Positions 32,713-42,564 are shown, counted from the first letter of the stretch. The stretch: 64,000 nt of DNA from Polaromonas sp. OV174 (GCF_900112285.1 NZ_FOKZ01000007.1:116322-180321), one strand, 5' to 3'. Translations and numbers: made by a program. Notes: a model not told the origin generated them from the sequence alone.

Positions 32713-35700
32713 TTAATCGTAGGGGATGGTGAAGATCAGATCCACGGCACTTTGATTGCCGGCCTGGGCGCGGATGGTGAAGCGCCGTGACAAGTCATAA
32801 AACACATACAGCGTGCCCAGGGCGCCGGAAATGCTGCGTTCGTAAGCGGCGTAGAAATTGCGCGAGAAGCGCTTGCCCAGGGTGACTGCGCTTTCGGTGG
32901 TGGTGCCATCGGCCTTGCTGGAGGCGCCGCGAAACGACAGCTCGTCTAGGCCCAGCGAGGCGGCCAGGCCGCCCGACATGCCGCCGCTCTTGCTGCCCAG
33001 CAGGGCCAGGGCGGCCTGCTGCAGCAGCGCGGCTTCGGCGCCGCCGTCGGCCGAGGCGCGGCCCACCACCAGCCACGACAGCTTTTCGGCATCGGGCAGC
33101 TCGGGCTGGGCGTACAGGCGCACATAGGGCAGCAGGGCGGTGCCGGTGATCTGCACGCCGACGCGCTGTGTCAGGTTGGGGCGAATCGCCAGTATGTCCA
33201 GTGCCGGGTTGTTGATAGCGCCGGTGAAGCGCAGCACGCCTTGCTCCACATCCAGGCGCTGGCCATAGGCGCGGTATTGCCCGCCAGAGGTTCTGACCGT
33301 GCCGGTAAGCCGGGGCTCGCGCAGCGAGTCGCCGTTAAGGCTCAGGCTGCCGCGAACCCGGGTGTCCAGGCCCTTGCCCTGGATGCGGAAGTCTGGCCCC
33401 AGGTCGAGCTGGACCACCAGCTTGATGGGGCGGTTCTCCTGCGTGCCAGTCGGCGCGCTGGTTTCTGCCGGCGCCTTCTGGCCGGCGGCGACGCCACGGG
33501 CGGTGCGTACGATCACGTCATCGCCCAATTGCGGCGTGCCTTCGTCGGGCAGGATGATGCGGGCCTGGTCGACGGTGAGCTTGCCGGTGAGCTCGGCTTG
33601 CTGGTTCTTGAGGCTGGCTTGCACCTGGCCTGACAGGGTGATCTGCCGGTCGGTGCGAATGCTGGCACGCAGCCGCTCCAGCTTGGCATCCAGTTGCACC
33701 TGAGGCTTGCCGTCTATCCAGCCGGCCTCGCCCTGAGCCGTGAGGCTGCCGCCCGTGCCCTTGTCGCCAGCGCCCTGCAGGCTGAACTCGCTGATGCGCA
33801 TGCGGGTGCCGTCGAGCCGGGCGCGCAAGCGGCCGTTGCCAAACTCTATGCCATCGACGACCGAGCGCAGGGCCAGGTCATTGGCCTGCAGTTCGCCAGC
33901 CAGTGCGGGCGCCGTGCGCGTGCCGCTGATCGCCACGTCGGCGCCCAGCGAGCCGCGCAGCCGCCAACCCGGTGGTGCCAGCACCGACCAGACGCCGATG
34001 CGCGGCAGCTGCGCTCGCAGCTGGCCATTGAGCGGCGCATCCACAGGCCAATGCCAGTTCCCGCCCTCGGTGTTGGGCGTGCGCGCCAGGCGCGTCAACA
34101 GCCGGCCTTCGGCCGTACCGGCGCGCTCGCTCTCCCAGCGCAAGGCCAGGCTCAGCTCATTGCCTTCGCTGAGCAGCGAGAGCCGCGCCTGCTTCACGCC
34201 GGCCGCTACGCGCGCCGTCGTGCCCTGTGCGGTTTCTGCCTGCACCGTGATGTCGCCGCTGCTGCGCGCCAGGCTGGCCTTGAGCCGCAAGCTGTCTCCT
34301 AGCATGGCATCCCATTCGCCATCGAACAGCAGGTTGCCCCCCAGGCCTGCGCCCGCCATCTGCGGGCCGGCCAGCAACTCTATCCAGGCCATGGGCAGGC
34401 CGCTGAGCTTGCCGGCGGTGACGAGTTGGCCGGGCCGCCAGCGCACGGGTTGCCAGGACAGCCTGGCTTGGTTGGGCGTGGCTGCTGACAGCGCGCCGGA
34501 GGGGGCGCTCAAGACCGCTTCGCCAGCGCCGCTTTCAAAGGCCCCGCCCTTGTCGCCAGGTGTCCATTTGAGCGGCAGCGCGGTGCGTGTTGCCAGCCGC
34601 CAGGCGCCGCTGCCCAGGGCTGGATCTTCCATGCTCAGGCTGAGTTCTTTCAGCAGGCCTTGCCAGCTTGATGCGCTGAGGGACGCGCCCGGCTTGACGC
34701 GGCCGCCTTCGCCCGTCAGTTGCAGGCTGAAGCGCCGTTGGTCGATTTCAAGGCGGCCTTGCGTGCTGAGTTGGGCCTGGCTCAGGCGCCCCGAGAGCGT
34801 GGCTTGCAGCGCGCGGATTTTGAGCTCTCCCGGGCCGGCGGCGGCGGCGGCGGCGGTGGCGTTGGCGGACGCGGAGCCGGTCTGGCGCCAATCCAGCGTA
34901 GGCACGCTAAGCCTGGCCTGCAGTGACGGATCGCGCCAACCGCCTTGCCAGCTGGCTTGCAGCTCCGCATTCCCATTGGCCGAGGCTGATTGAAGGGCGG
35001 CCGGCAGGCCCGGAAGCTGTTGCAGCCAGCGCAGGGTTTTGGCCGCATCCTGGCCGTGCAGGCTTAGCTCGCCGGCGCCGCTGCCCGGCCGCAATTCGCC
35101 TTGCAGCTTGGCTTGCAGCCCGGGGGCCGTGAGTGTCAGCGTGGCCTTGCCGCCTTGCGCCGAGGGTTGGGCTTCGAGCTGACCTTGTAGTTCCGCTTCA
35201 TCGCTTCGCACGCGCAAGGCCGACAGCCGCAGCGTGCCGCCAGCCTGCTGGGAGTTCCAGCTGCCGGTAGCGCTGGCATCGCGCAGGTGCAACTGGCCTG
35301 CGGCCTGTCGCTTGAAGGGAGAGGATTTGCTGCCGTTGCCGGCCGCAAGGAGCTTGGTGTCAAAACTGATGGTCTGGCCCTGGCTGCTTACCTGGGCCTG
35401 ACCGTCAAGCGGCAGCGGAGCGAATTTGCCGTGCAGCAGCGCCGGGTTGACCTGTCGCAGCGTGGCCTGCAGCTTCCAGCTTGGCGTCGCCGCGCTTGAG
35501 GATTCTGTCCATTCGCCGCTGGCCAGCAGCTCGCCGCCGCCCAACTGGGCTTTCAGCGTGCGCACCATGGCCGCACCATTACGCCATTCGCCTTGGGCCT
35601 CGACTCGTTCCAGTGGCAGCCGGTGCTGATCCCAGGGGCCGGGCAGGCGATTGGCCACTTGCAGCTGCAGCGACCAGGCCGGCGTTGCGCTATTGCCCTG

Positions 35701-36654
35701 CGGGCGCACGCTGGCGCTGCCGTTGAGCAGGGTTTGCGGTGCGTCTGGCCACAGCGCGGCGATGTCCAGGTCACGAAAGCTGGCATCGGCTTGCGGCAGC
35801 GGCTGCGCGGCCCAGGGGGTGACGCGTGCCGTGGCGCTGGCCTGAGGTTGTGGCTGGGCAGGCCGGCCGGTGGCGGGCGGGGCCGTCATTTGCAGCTCGG
35901 CCTTGACCAGCAGTTCCGTGAGCGGGCCGCGCGCCGTGGCCTGGAAGGTCAGTGGCAGGGCGGTTTGGCTATTGGGCAGGGGCGCACTCAGAGCGCCGGA
36001 CAGGCTGGCGTCCAGCGTCAGCGGGCCGTGCGAAGACAAAGCGGCGCGGCCGCTGTAACGGCCACTGGCGACTTCGGCGCTGAGCAATTCCAGCTGGTGC
36101 GACAGGCCGTTGAAGGCATAGCGGGCGGAAATGCCGGAGGCGGCAAATGTCGTCGACCCGCTCAGTTTGAAGTGACCCACGGACAAAGCATCCAGCGCCA
36201 TCGGCAGCGGCAGATTGAGCGCTGTGGGCGGGGCAGCCGGGGTCGATGAGGGCGGGCGCTGGTCATCCACCAGCACGCTGGCGGCGGCCAGGCGGTCCAG
36301 CTTGAGCGTGCCATGCAGCAGCGACCAGGGCTGCCAGGCCAGACTGACATCGTGTGCCTCAACCCTCAGGCCGTCTTGCTGCCACAGCAACTGATCCAGG
36401 TGGCCGCCGGTGCGCAGCGAGCCGGTGGCGTGGGTAGCCGTCAGGGGCTGTGACTGCTCCAGCCAGCGCAGGGTGGTGGCCAGCGAGCCGTCGGTGCCGG
36501 CCCACCACCAGAGCGCAGCGGTGGCAGCCACGGCCATCGCCACCATGCCGCTGCCGGCCAGCGCGACCGTTTTCAGCATGCGCCGTGCTGGTTTGGCGGG
36601 CGTGGGTTGCGCAGCTGGCGCCGGCTGTGGGGTGGGAGTGTTGGCGCTAGTCAT
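32713..36654 (-). CDS. tamB: Translocation and assembly module protein TamB
   Basis: A 1313-residue inner-membrane-anchored AsmA-like protein that spans the periplasm and works with TamA in outer-membrane protein insertion or lipid transport. A short Pro/Ala-rich cytoplasmic tail is followed by one membrane helix (residues about 30-50), a very long beta-strand-rich groove region, and the conserved C-terminal DUF490/TamB domain (about residues 960-1313) ending DLIFTIPYD. The length is close to E. coli TamB (1259). Its ATG shares one base with the tamA stop, giving a coupled tamA-tamB operon. Confidence 0.92.
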   Translation of the reverse strand: MTSANTPTPQPAPAAQPTPAKPARRMLKTVALAGSGMVAMAVAATAALWWWAGTDGSLATTLRWLEQSQPLTATHATGSLRTGGHLDQLLWQQDGLRVEAHDVSLAWQPWSLLHGTLKLDRLAAASVLVDDQRPPSSTPAAPPTALNLPLPMALDALSVGHFKLSGSTTFAASGISARYAFNGLSHQLELLSAEVASGRYSGRAALSSHGPLTLDASLSGALSAPLPNSQTALPLTFQATARGPLTELLVKAELQMTAPPATGRPAQPQPQASATARVTPWAAQPLPQADASFRDLDIAALWPDAPQTLLNGSASVRPQGNSATPAWSLQLQVANRLPGPWDQHRLPLERVEAQGEWRNGAAMVRTLKAQLGGGELLASGEWTESSSAATPSWKLQATLRQVNPALLHGKFAPLPLDGQAQVSSQGQTISFDTKLLAAGNGSKSSPFKRQAAGQLHLRDASATGSWNSQQAGGTLRLSALRVRSDEAELQGQLEAQPSAQGGKATLTLTAPGLQAKLQGELRPGSGAGELSLHGQDAAKTLRWLQQLPGLPAALQSASANGNAELQASWQGGWRDPSLQARLSVPTLDWRQTGSASANATAAAAAAGPGELKIRALQATLSGRLSQAQLSTQGRLEIDQRRFSLQLTGEGGRVKPGASLSASSWQGLLKELSLSMEDPALGSGAWRLATRTALPLKWTPGDKGGAFESGAGEAVLSAPSGALSAATPNQARLSWQPVRWRPGQLVTAGKLSGLPMAWIELLAGPQMAGAGLGGNLLFDGEWDAMLGDSLRLKASLARSSGDITVQAETAQGTTARVAAGVKQARLSLLSEGNELSLALRWESERAGTAEGRLLTRLARTPNTEGGNWHWPVDAPLNGQLRAQLPRIGVWSVLAPPGWRLRGSLGADVAISGTRTAPALAGELQANDLALRSVVDGIEFGNGRLRARLDGTRMRISEFSLQGAGDKGTGGSLTAQGEAGWIDGKPQVQLDAKLERLRASIRTDRQITLSGQVQASLKNQQAELTGKLTVDQARIILPDEGTPQLGDDVIVRTARGVAAGQKAPAETSAPTGTQENRPIKLVVQLDLGPDFRIQGKGLDTRVRGSLSLNGDSLREPRLTGTVRTSGGQYRAYGQRLDVEQGVLRFTGAINNPALDILAIRPNLTQRVGVQITGTALLPYVRLYAQPELPDAEKLSWLVVGRASADGGAEAALLQQAALALLGSKSGGMSGGLAASLGLDELSFRGASSKADGTTTESAVTLGKRFSRNFYAAYERSISGALGTLYVFYDLSRRFTIRAQAGNQSAVDLIFTIPYD

Positions 36655-38657
36655 CAGAAAACAAAGCCCACGCTGACATGCAGCCGCAGGCGCTTGACCT
36701 TGACGCCATAGGCCAGGTCAATCTGCAAGGGGCCAATGGGGCTTTTCCAGCGAACGCCGGTGCCTATGCCGACGGAGGGGCGCATATCTTGCGGTTTCTC
36801 CGCCACGGCACCGGCATCCAGAAAAAAGGTGTTTTCCCATTCACTGGGCCGGCCGTCAACCATCATGGGGCGCTGCCATTCCACGCTGCCGACGGCCAGG
36901 TAGTGGCCCGGACCAATCACGCCGTTGGCCAGCGGGATGCCGATGTCGCGGTAGCCATAGCCGCGCACCGTGCTGTCGCCACCGGTGCGAAACAGCTGGG
37001 CGCTGGGGATGCGGGCCGAGTCATTGGCCAGCACGGCACCGCCTTCGGCGCGCATGGCAATACGCCCACGGCCCAGTGTTTGAATGCCCAGCCAGCGGCC
37101 CACCAGGCGGGTAAAGGGCTGGCGCTTGTCGCTCAGCGTGGTGCCGCCGCCCAGCTCGAAACCCAGGCCGTAGCCCTGGCTAGGGAAAGGCACGCTGTCG
37201 AAATAGCGGCCGGTCCAGACGTAGTTGGCGGTGATGGCCGAGCCGTCGCCGGTGTCGGCAGCGGTATTGCCCAGCAGGCCGGCACCCTGCACCGAGGCCC
37301 GGTCGTATTGCAGGTAGATGTTCCGGTCAATGCGCTCGCCGGATTGGGTGCGGCCAAAACGCAGGCGCTGGTCGCGGGTTATCAGTTGGTCGTCGTCTAT
37401 GCGCTCGGTGCGGCCCAGGGCAACCCAGCGCCAGCTGGCTTCGTCGGGCATGGAAGTCCACTCGGTTTGCGCGAACGGCGATTTTTTTTCCAGCTGCAGC
37501 TTGGTGACCGCGCGCCAGTCGGTGCCGGGCACGCGGTGGTGGGTGTGCTCCACCGATGCCCGTGGCCCGCTGTCGGTGGTGGCGCCCACGCCCAGAATGA
37601 TTTTTTGCAGCCTGGCTTCCCGCACCTGTACCTGTACCGGCGCGGCCTGCGGATCGCTTTCGGGATCGACAAAGATATAGGCCGAATTAAAGTAACCGCT
37701 GGAGGCCAGGCGTTGCTGGGCTTGCATCAGCTGGTTCTGATCGTAGACCGCACCGACGTTCAAACGGGCCAGCCGCGACACCAGCACCGGGTCGTAGCGC
37801 TGCACGCCGGTGATCTGCATAGGGCCCAGGCGATAAAGTGGGCCGGAATCAAGCTTGAGGCTCAGGCTGGCGGTTTGCTCCGGTGCGTCTACGTCGGCCA
37901 GGCTGTCGGCCAGCTTGCCGGCGGGGTAGCGGCGGGCGACCAGTTCGCGCAAGGCCTGTGTCTTTGCGCTGTCCCAGGCATCCTGTGTGAAACGCTGGCC
38001 GCTGGCCAGGCGCCAGTCCTTGCGGATGTCGTTGCGCTGGGCCACGGCATCCGGATCGGCTGAGTCGGCAATATCACCCTCGAAGTTGATGGCGACAGGG
38101 CCTATGCGCGTGGCTGCGCCTGGATCGACGGCCACCACGATGGTAGGGCGTTGATTGGGGCCGGTTTCATGCGTGATGCGTATGTCGGGGCTGAAGTAGC
38201 CCTGCGTGCCGACCAGGTTGCGCACATCGCGCTCGGCCAGCACGATCAGCCTGGCCAGTTCGGCCTCGTCCAGATCGGTGACGGCACGGTAGCGCTGCAG
38301 CTCGAGATGCTTTTCCAGCAACTCGCGCAATGCGGTCGGGGCGCGCACGCTAATGTCAAAAGCGCTGACTTCGGGCTCGGCATTGCCGGGACCAACCGAA
38401 CCTTGCGGTGTAGCGACGGGAGCCACGCTTTCAGGAGGCGGTGTGGGGGCCGGTGCGGTTTGCGTGACGCTGGAAGGCGGCGTGGAGACCATGCCGTCAG
38501 TCACTGCAGGCGTGGCGCTTTGTGCTCGGGCTGCAGGCATGAGAGCCATCGCAGACAGGGCGAGGAGGGCGGGGACAATGCGGGAGCGGCCGGCAAAGCG
38601 GGCCAAGACATGGCCGGCGGTGGCCGTCCAGGTGCAATAGATACTGGGATGGGTCAC
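36654..38657 (-). CDS. tamA: Outer membrane protein TamA (BamA/Omp85 family)
   Basis: An Omp85-family barrel partner of TamB, 667 aa (E. coli TamA 577); the excess is mostly an N-terminal Pro/Thr-rich stretch after the signal peptide (residues about 50-95). POTRA repeats follow (for example LGPMQITGVQRYDPVLVSRL near residue 280), then a 16-strand barrel with the Omp85 motifs RTGGDSTVRGYGYRDIG near residue 565 and a final strand ending in HVSVGFVF with C-terminal Phe. The start is GTG at 38657. It is followed directly by tamB. Confidence 0.9.
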   Translation of the reverse strand: MTHPSIYCTWTATAGHVLARFAGRSRIVPALLALSAMALMPAARAQSATPAVTDGMVSTPPSSVTQTAPAPTPPPESVAPVATPQGSVGPGNAEPEVSAFDISVRAPTALRELLEKHLELQRYRAVTDLDEAELARLIVLAERDVRNLVGTQGYFSPDIRITHETGPNQRPTIVVAVDPGAATRIGPVAINFEGDIADSADPDAVAQRNDIRKDWRLASGQRFTQDAWDSAKTQALRELVARRYPAGKLADSLADVDAPEQTASLSLKLDSGPLYRLGPMQITGVQRYDPVLVSRLARLNVGAVYDQNQLMQAQQRLASSGYFNSAYIFVDPESDPQAAPVQVQVREARLQKIILGVGATTDSGPRASVEHTHHRVPGTDWRAVTKLQLEKKSPFAQTEWTSMPDEASWRWVALGRTERIDDDQLITRDQRLRFGRTQSGERIDRNIYLQYDRASVQGAGLLGNTAADTGDGSAITANYVWTGRYFDSVPFPSQGYGLGFELGGGTTLSDKRQPFTRLVGRWLGIQTLGRGRIAMRAEGGAVLANDSARIPSAQLFRTGGDSTVRGYGYRDIGIPLANGVIGPGHYLAVGSVEWQRPMMVDGRPSEWENTFFLDAGAVAEKPQDMRPSVGIGTGVRWKSPIGPLQIDLAYGVKVKRLRLHVSVGFVF

Positions 38658-38678
38658 GGCACCCAGTTTACTTGGTGA

Positions 38679-39917
38679 TTATTTGGACAGCAGTCGCATC
38701 GCTTCTTCCAGGCCTTTGATGGTCAGCGGATACATGCGCTGACCCATCAGTTGCTGAATCACGCCGATGCTCTGGCGGTATTGCCAGACGCCTTGCGGCT
38801 CGGGGTTGATCCAGGCGAACTTGGGAAAGGTGTTGGTCAGGCGCTGCAGCCACTCGGCGCCGGCTTCCTCGTTGTTGTATTCCACGCTGCCGCCGGGCTG
38901 CAGGATTTCGTAGGGACTCATGGTGGCGTCGCCGACAAAGATCAGTTTGTAGTCCTTGTTGTACTTGCGAATGATGTCCCAGGTCGGAAACTTTTCGCTG
39001 AAGCGGCGGCGGTTGTTTTTCCACATGAAGTCGTAGACGCAGTTGTGGAAATAATAGAACTCCAGGTGCTTGAATTCGGCCTTAACGGCGGAGAACATTT
39101 CCTCGACGCGGTGAATGTGCTCGTCCATGGTGCCGCCCACGTCCATCAGCAGCAGCACCTTCACATTGTTGTGGCGCTCGGGCCGCATCTTGATGTCAAG
39201 CCAGCCGGCGTTGGCGGCGGTGGAGCGTATGGTGTCGTCCAGGTCCAGCTCTTCCACGTTGCCCTGACGGGCGAACTTGCGCAGGCGGCGCAGCGCGACC
39301 TTGATGTTGCGCGTGCCCAGCTCCTGCGTGTCGTCGTAATCCTTGTAGGCGCGCTGGTCCCAGACCTTGACGGCGCTGCGGTTACGGCTTTTTTCCTGGC
39401 CTATGCGTATGCCCTGCGGATTGAAACCGTTGGCGCCAAAGGGCGAGGTGCCGCCCGTGCCTATCCACTTGCTGCCGCCTTCGTGGCGCTCTTTTTGCTC
39501 TTCAAAGCGCTTCTTCAGCGTTTCCATGAGCTCGTCCCAGCCCATTTTTTCTATCTTGGCCTTGTCCTCGGGGCTGAGTTCGAGCTCCAGGTTTTTGCGC
39601 AGCCATTCGAGCGGAATGTCCTTGGTGAAGTCGGCGATCATCTCCACACCCTTGAAGTAGGCCGCGAAGGCGCGGTCAAACTTGTCGTAGTGCTTTTCAT
39701 CCTTCACCAGGACGGTGCGGCTGAGATAGTAGAAGTCGTCGATCTTCCAGGCGCCTTCGCCTGTATGTCCGTTCTCGCCTTCGCCGTCGTTGGCGTCATT
39801 TTTTTCACTGTTGGGGCCGACGACGCCGGCCTCCAGTGCTTCGAGCAGCATCAGGTATTCCTTGACGGATACCGGCAGTTTGGCCGAGCGCAGGGTGTAG
39901 AAAAAATCAATCAGCAT
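38679..39917 (-). CDS. VWA domain-containing CoxE-like protein
   Basis: A 412-residue cytosolic protein whose N-terminus, MLIDFFYTLRSAKLPVS, is typical of CoxE-like VWA partners of MoxR ATPases. The C-terminal von Willebrand A fold has a MIDAS-type metal site as LLLMDVGGTMDEH near residue 257, with Gly-Thr in place of the classical Ser-x-Ser. Such proteins act with MoxR as chaperones that load metal or assemble enzymes. It overlaps the GNAT gene by 11 bases and belongs to the minus-strand moxR cluster. The client is unknown. Confidence 0.85.
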   Translation of the reverse strand: MLIDFFYTLRSAKLPVSVKEYLMLLEALEAGVVGPNSEKNDANDGEGENGHTGEGAWKIDDFYYLSRTVLVKDEKHYDKFDRAFAAYFKGVEMIADFTKDIPLEWLRKNLELELSPEDKAKIEKMGWDELMETLKKRFEEQKERHEGGSKWIGTGGTSPFGANGFNPQGIRIGQEKSRNRSAVKVWDQRAYKDYDDTQELGTRNIKVALRRLRKFARQGNVEELDLDDTIRSTAANAGWLDIKMRPERHNNVKVLLLMDVGGTMDEHIHRVEEMFSAVKAEFKHLEFYYFHNCVYDFMWKNNRRRFSEKFPTWDIIRKYNKDYKLIFVGDATMSPYEILQPGGSVEYNNEEAGAEWLQRLTNTFPKFAWINPEPQGVWQYRQSIGVIQQLMGQRMYPLTIKGLEEAMRLLSK

Positions 39918-40500
39918 GGCGTGGCCTGTTGAGCAGGTAGAGCAGCTGCGCCTTGACCTCGGGCCATTCGCCGGCGCGCAGGCTGTACATCACGGTGTCG
40001 CGAATCGTGCCGTCACGGCGCAGCGCATGGCCGCGAATCACGCCGTCTTTTTTTGCGCCCAGCCGTTCAATGGCGCGCTGGCTGGCGAAGTTGAAGTTGT
40101 CGGTGCGCCAGCCCACCACATGGCAGGCCAGGGTTTCGAAGGCATGCGTGAGCAGCAGCAGCTTGGCCGTGGTGTTGACGTGGGTGCGCTGGCTGCTGGC
40201 GGCGTACCAGGTGTAGCCAATCTCGACGCGTTTGATCGCCGGCACGATGTCATGAAAGCTGGAGGTGCCCAGCACCTTGCCGCTGTCAGCATGGGTGACG
40301 GCAAAAGCCAGTCGGTTGCCGGTCTGCAGGGCGGTCTCTATATAGGCGCGCGTCTCGTGGGGTTCGGGCACCGAGGTGACGCGCAGTTTCCAGAGTTCGC
40401 CGTCGGCGGCGGCGGCTTTCAGGCCGGCTTCGTGCGCAAGTTCAAGCGGCAGCAGCCGCACGCCGCGTGCCTCCAGAGTCACGGGTTCAACAAAAGCCAT
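39907..40500 (-). CDS. GNAT family N-acetyltransferase (RimJ/RimL-like)
   Basis: A 197-residue acetyl-CoA-dependent transferase. The fold begins VTLEARGVRLLPLELAH, continues with LAFAVTHADSGKVLGTSSF near residue 69 and the acetyl-CoA region QRTHVNTTAKLLLLTHAFE near residue 109, ending with ASQRAIERLGAKKDGVIRGH near 145, the usual RimJ-like motif. The substrate is unknown. It lies inside the moxR-VWA operon, two bases from the small membrane protein and overlapping the VWA gene. Confidence 0.85.
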   Translation of the reverse strand: MAFVEPVTLEARGVRLLPLELAHEAGLKAAAADGELWKLRVTSVPEPHETRAYIETALQTGNRLAFAVTHADSGKVLGTSSFHDIVPAIKRVEIGYTWYAASSQRTHVNTTAKLLLLTHAFETLACHVVGWRTDNFNFASQRAIERLGAKKDGVIRGHALRRDGTIRDTVMYSLRAGEWPEVKAQLLYLLNRPRHAD

Positions 40501-40502
40501 GC

Positions 40503-40730
40503 TCAGCTCTCCTCCTTGGCTTTCTGGCGTTTTCTCCAGCGTCGCGCCAGCTGCAGGCCAAGCCCGCCGCCCAGCCCCACCAGCACAATGCCGCCTATGG
40601 CGCTGTTGCCATAGCCCTCGGCGAAAATATCCAGGCCCAAAAGACGACCTATCCAGTAGCCCAGCAGCGCGCCGCCCATGAAGCCAATGGCGTCCGACAG
40701 GCCCTCAAGCAGCAATGATTTTTGGTTCAT
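40503..40730 (-). CDS. Small glycine-rich membrane protein
   Basis: A 75-residue protein starting MNQKSLLLEGLSD at 40730 with two predicted helices: GFMGGALLGYWIGRLLG (residues about 14-30) and GIVLVGLGGGLGLQLA (about 43-58), and a basic Arg/Lys tail RRWRKRQKAKEES. The topology looks like a small two-helix inner membrane protein related in shape to AtpI/AtpZ-type proteins, but no family is firmly recognised. It sits between moxR and the GNAT gene, 16 bases and 2 bases away respectively. Confidence 0.7.
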   Translation of the reverse strand: MNQKSLLLEGLSDAIGFMGGALLGYWIGRLLGLDIFAEGYGNSAIGGIVLVGLGGGLGLQLARRWRKRQKAKEES

Positions 40731-40746
40731 GAGTAGGCCTTGTGAA

Positions 40747-41589
40747 TTAGCGGTTGTTGCGCTGCATGAACACCAGTTTTTCAAACAAGGTCACGTCCTG
40801 CTCGTTCTTGAGCAGCGCACCGACCAGCGGCGGTACGGCGATTTTCTGGTCACTGCTTTGCAGTGCTTCCAGTGGAATGTCCTCGGCCACCAGTAGCTTG
40901 AGCCAGTCCAGCAGCTCGCTGGTGGAGGGTTTCTTTTTCAGGCCGGGCAGGTTGCGCACCTCGTAAAAGGTTTTCAGGGCGGACGCCAGCAATTCCTTCT
41001 TGAGGTCGGGGAAGTGCACGTCGACGATCTGCTTCATGGTGTCGGCGTCGGGGAACTTGATGTAGTGGAAAAAGCAGCGGCGCAAAAAGGCGTCGGGCAG
41101 TTCTTTTTCGTTGTTGGAGGTGATGAACACCAGCGGCCTGTGCCTGGCGCGAATCAGTTCGCGGGTTTCGTAGCAGTAAAACTCCATGCGGTCGATTTCG
41201 CGCAGCAAGTCGTTGGGGAACTCGATGTCGGCCTTGTCGATTTCGTCAATCAGCAGCGCCACTGGTTGCTCTGCCGTGAAGGCCTGCCACAGCACGCCCT
41301 TGAGGATGTAGTTGTGAATGTCCTTGACCTTCGCGTCACCCAGCTGCGAGTCGCGCAGGCGCGACACCGCGTCGTATTCATACAGGCCTTGCTGCGCCTT
41401 GGTGGTCGATTTGATGTGCCACTGCAACAGCGGCAGGCCCAGCGTCTGTGCCACCTCCTCAGCCAGCATGGTTTTGCCGGTGCCGGGCTCACCCTTGACC
41501 AGCAGCGGCCGTTTCAGGGTGGAGGCGGCATTGACCGCCAGCATCAGGTCCGGGGTGGCGACGTAGTTCTTTGAGCCTTGGAATTTCAT
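40747..41589 (-). CDS. MoxR family AAA+ ATPase
   Basis: A 280-residue AAA+ ATPase. Walker A GEPGTGKTM is at residues about 35-43, Walker B VALLIDEIDKAD near 104, and sensor 1 LVFITSNNEKELPDAFLRRC near 148 with the arginine finger. MoxR ATPases work with VWA proteins to mature or activate metalloenzymes; that partner is encoded three genes downstream. The start at ATG 41589 (MKFQGSKNYVATPDLML) matches the family; the open frame upstream of it is not conserved in character. Confidence 0.9.
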   Translation of the reverse strand: MKFQGSKNYVATPDLMLAVNAASTLKRPLLVKGEPGTGKTMLAEEVAQTLGLPLLQWHIKSTTKAQQGLYEYDAVSRLRDSQLGDAKVKDIHNYILKGVLWQAFTAEQPVALLIDEIDKADIEFPNDLLREIDRMEFYCYETRELIRARHRPLVFITSNNEKELPDAFLRRCFFHYIKFPDADTMKQIVDVHFPDLKKELLASALKTFYEVRNLPGLKKKPSTSELLDWLKLLVAEDIPLEALQSSDQKIAVPPLVGALLKNEQDVTLFEKLVFMQRNNR

Positions 41590-41723
41590 GTTTGTGGAGG
41601 AGGCGTGGTGGAATTGAAAGGTCTTGGAGCAGCTTATTGACAGACGGCAGTTCGTTTGGGCCGGCACAGATATAATCGGCGGTTGTTTTATACGATGAAT
41701 TCTCACCTGATTGTGCGCGCAAA

Positions 41724-42389
41724 ATGAATAAGCTGTTGACCACGATATTCGCTCTAGCTGTCTCATGTGTGACGGCTTCAAGCCTTGCTCAGGACATCAA
41801 GGGCGACGCCAAAGCCGGCCAGACCAAGAATGCCATGTGCATCGGCTGCCACGGCATCAAGGGCTATCAGGCCTCTTTTCCAGAGGTCTATAAGGTTCCC
41901 ATGATTTCCGGTCAGGGCGCCAAGTACATCGAAGCGGCGCTTCATGAGTACAAAAAAGGTGAGCGCAAACATCCGACCATGCGCAACATTGCCGATTCCT
42001 TGACGGATCAGGATATCGCCGATCTGGCGGCTTACTACAGTGCCCATGGTGTGGTGGCTGGTGCCGAAGCTTCCGCCAAGCAGGTCAAGGCGCCAAGCGC
42101 CGAAGTGCAGGCTTTGCTCAACAAGGCCAATTGCGCGTCTTGCCATGGTGCCGATTTCAGCAGCCCCATAGATCCGGCTTATCCCAAGATTGGCGGCCAG
42201 CATGCGGACTACCTGTTCGTGGCGCTCAAGTCCTACAAAATCGAGAACAACCCCAAGGTTGGCCGCGGCAACGCCATCATGGGTGGCATGGTCAAGCAAT
42301 ACAGCAATGCCGAACTCAAGTTGCTGGCCGGCTACCTGTCATCGGTGCCTGGTTCGCTCAAGGTGGTTCCCCAGAGCGAATTCCGCTGA
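41724..42389 (+). CDS. Dihaem cytochrome c4
   Basis: A periplasmic electron carrier of 221 residues with signal peptide (to about residue 22, SSLAQ) and two haem domains: CIGCH at residues about 39-43 with the Met ligand in HPTMRNIA, and CASCH near 137 with the Met in NAIMGGMV. Cytochromes c4 shuttle electrons to terminal oxidases. A TATAAT hexamer at 41671 may be its -10 box. It is divergent from moxR and is followed by a strong terminator. Confidence 0.9.
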   Translation: MNKLLTTIFALAVSCVTASSLAQDIKGDAKAGQTKNAMCIGCHGIKGYQASFPEVYKVPMISGQGAKYIEAALHEYKKGERKHPTMRNIADSLTDQDIADLAAYYSAHGVVAGAEASAKQVKAPSAEVQALLNKANCASCHGADFSSPIDPAYPKIGGQHADYLFVALKSYKIENNPKVGRGNAIMGGMVKQYSNAELKLLAGYLSSVPGSLKVVPQSEFR

Positions 42390-42430
42390 AGCCGTCAAAG
42401 CCTGATTGAATAGTCGCTGTTTCAGCACAG

Positions 42431-42489
42431 CATTCAATTAATGCGTTGAATGTATGAGCCCCCTACTGAAGTTCAGTAGGGGGCTTTTT
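42431..42489 (+). terminator. Two hairpins ending in a T-run after cytochrome c4
   Basis: CATTCAA/TTGAATG (42431-42452) is followed by a very strong stem, AGCCCCCTACTGAA (42457-42470) against TTCAGTAGGGGGCT (42472-42485), and then TTTTTC. This is a classic intrinsic terminator. It also separates the core genome on the left from the accessory cluster on the right. Confidence 0.9.
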
Positions 42490-42564
42490 CGTTTCCAAAT
42501 CCCGTTTTATTTGGATTTCACACGTCCATGCATTGCAGCGTGAAGGTGGGGAGTCGTTAGTCGA

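Noticed and set aside
41590..41781. N-terminal extension of MoxR from an upstream start
   Set aside because: The added residues lack MoxR similarity and would overlap the start of the divergent cytochrome c4 gene.
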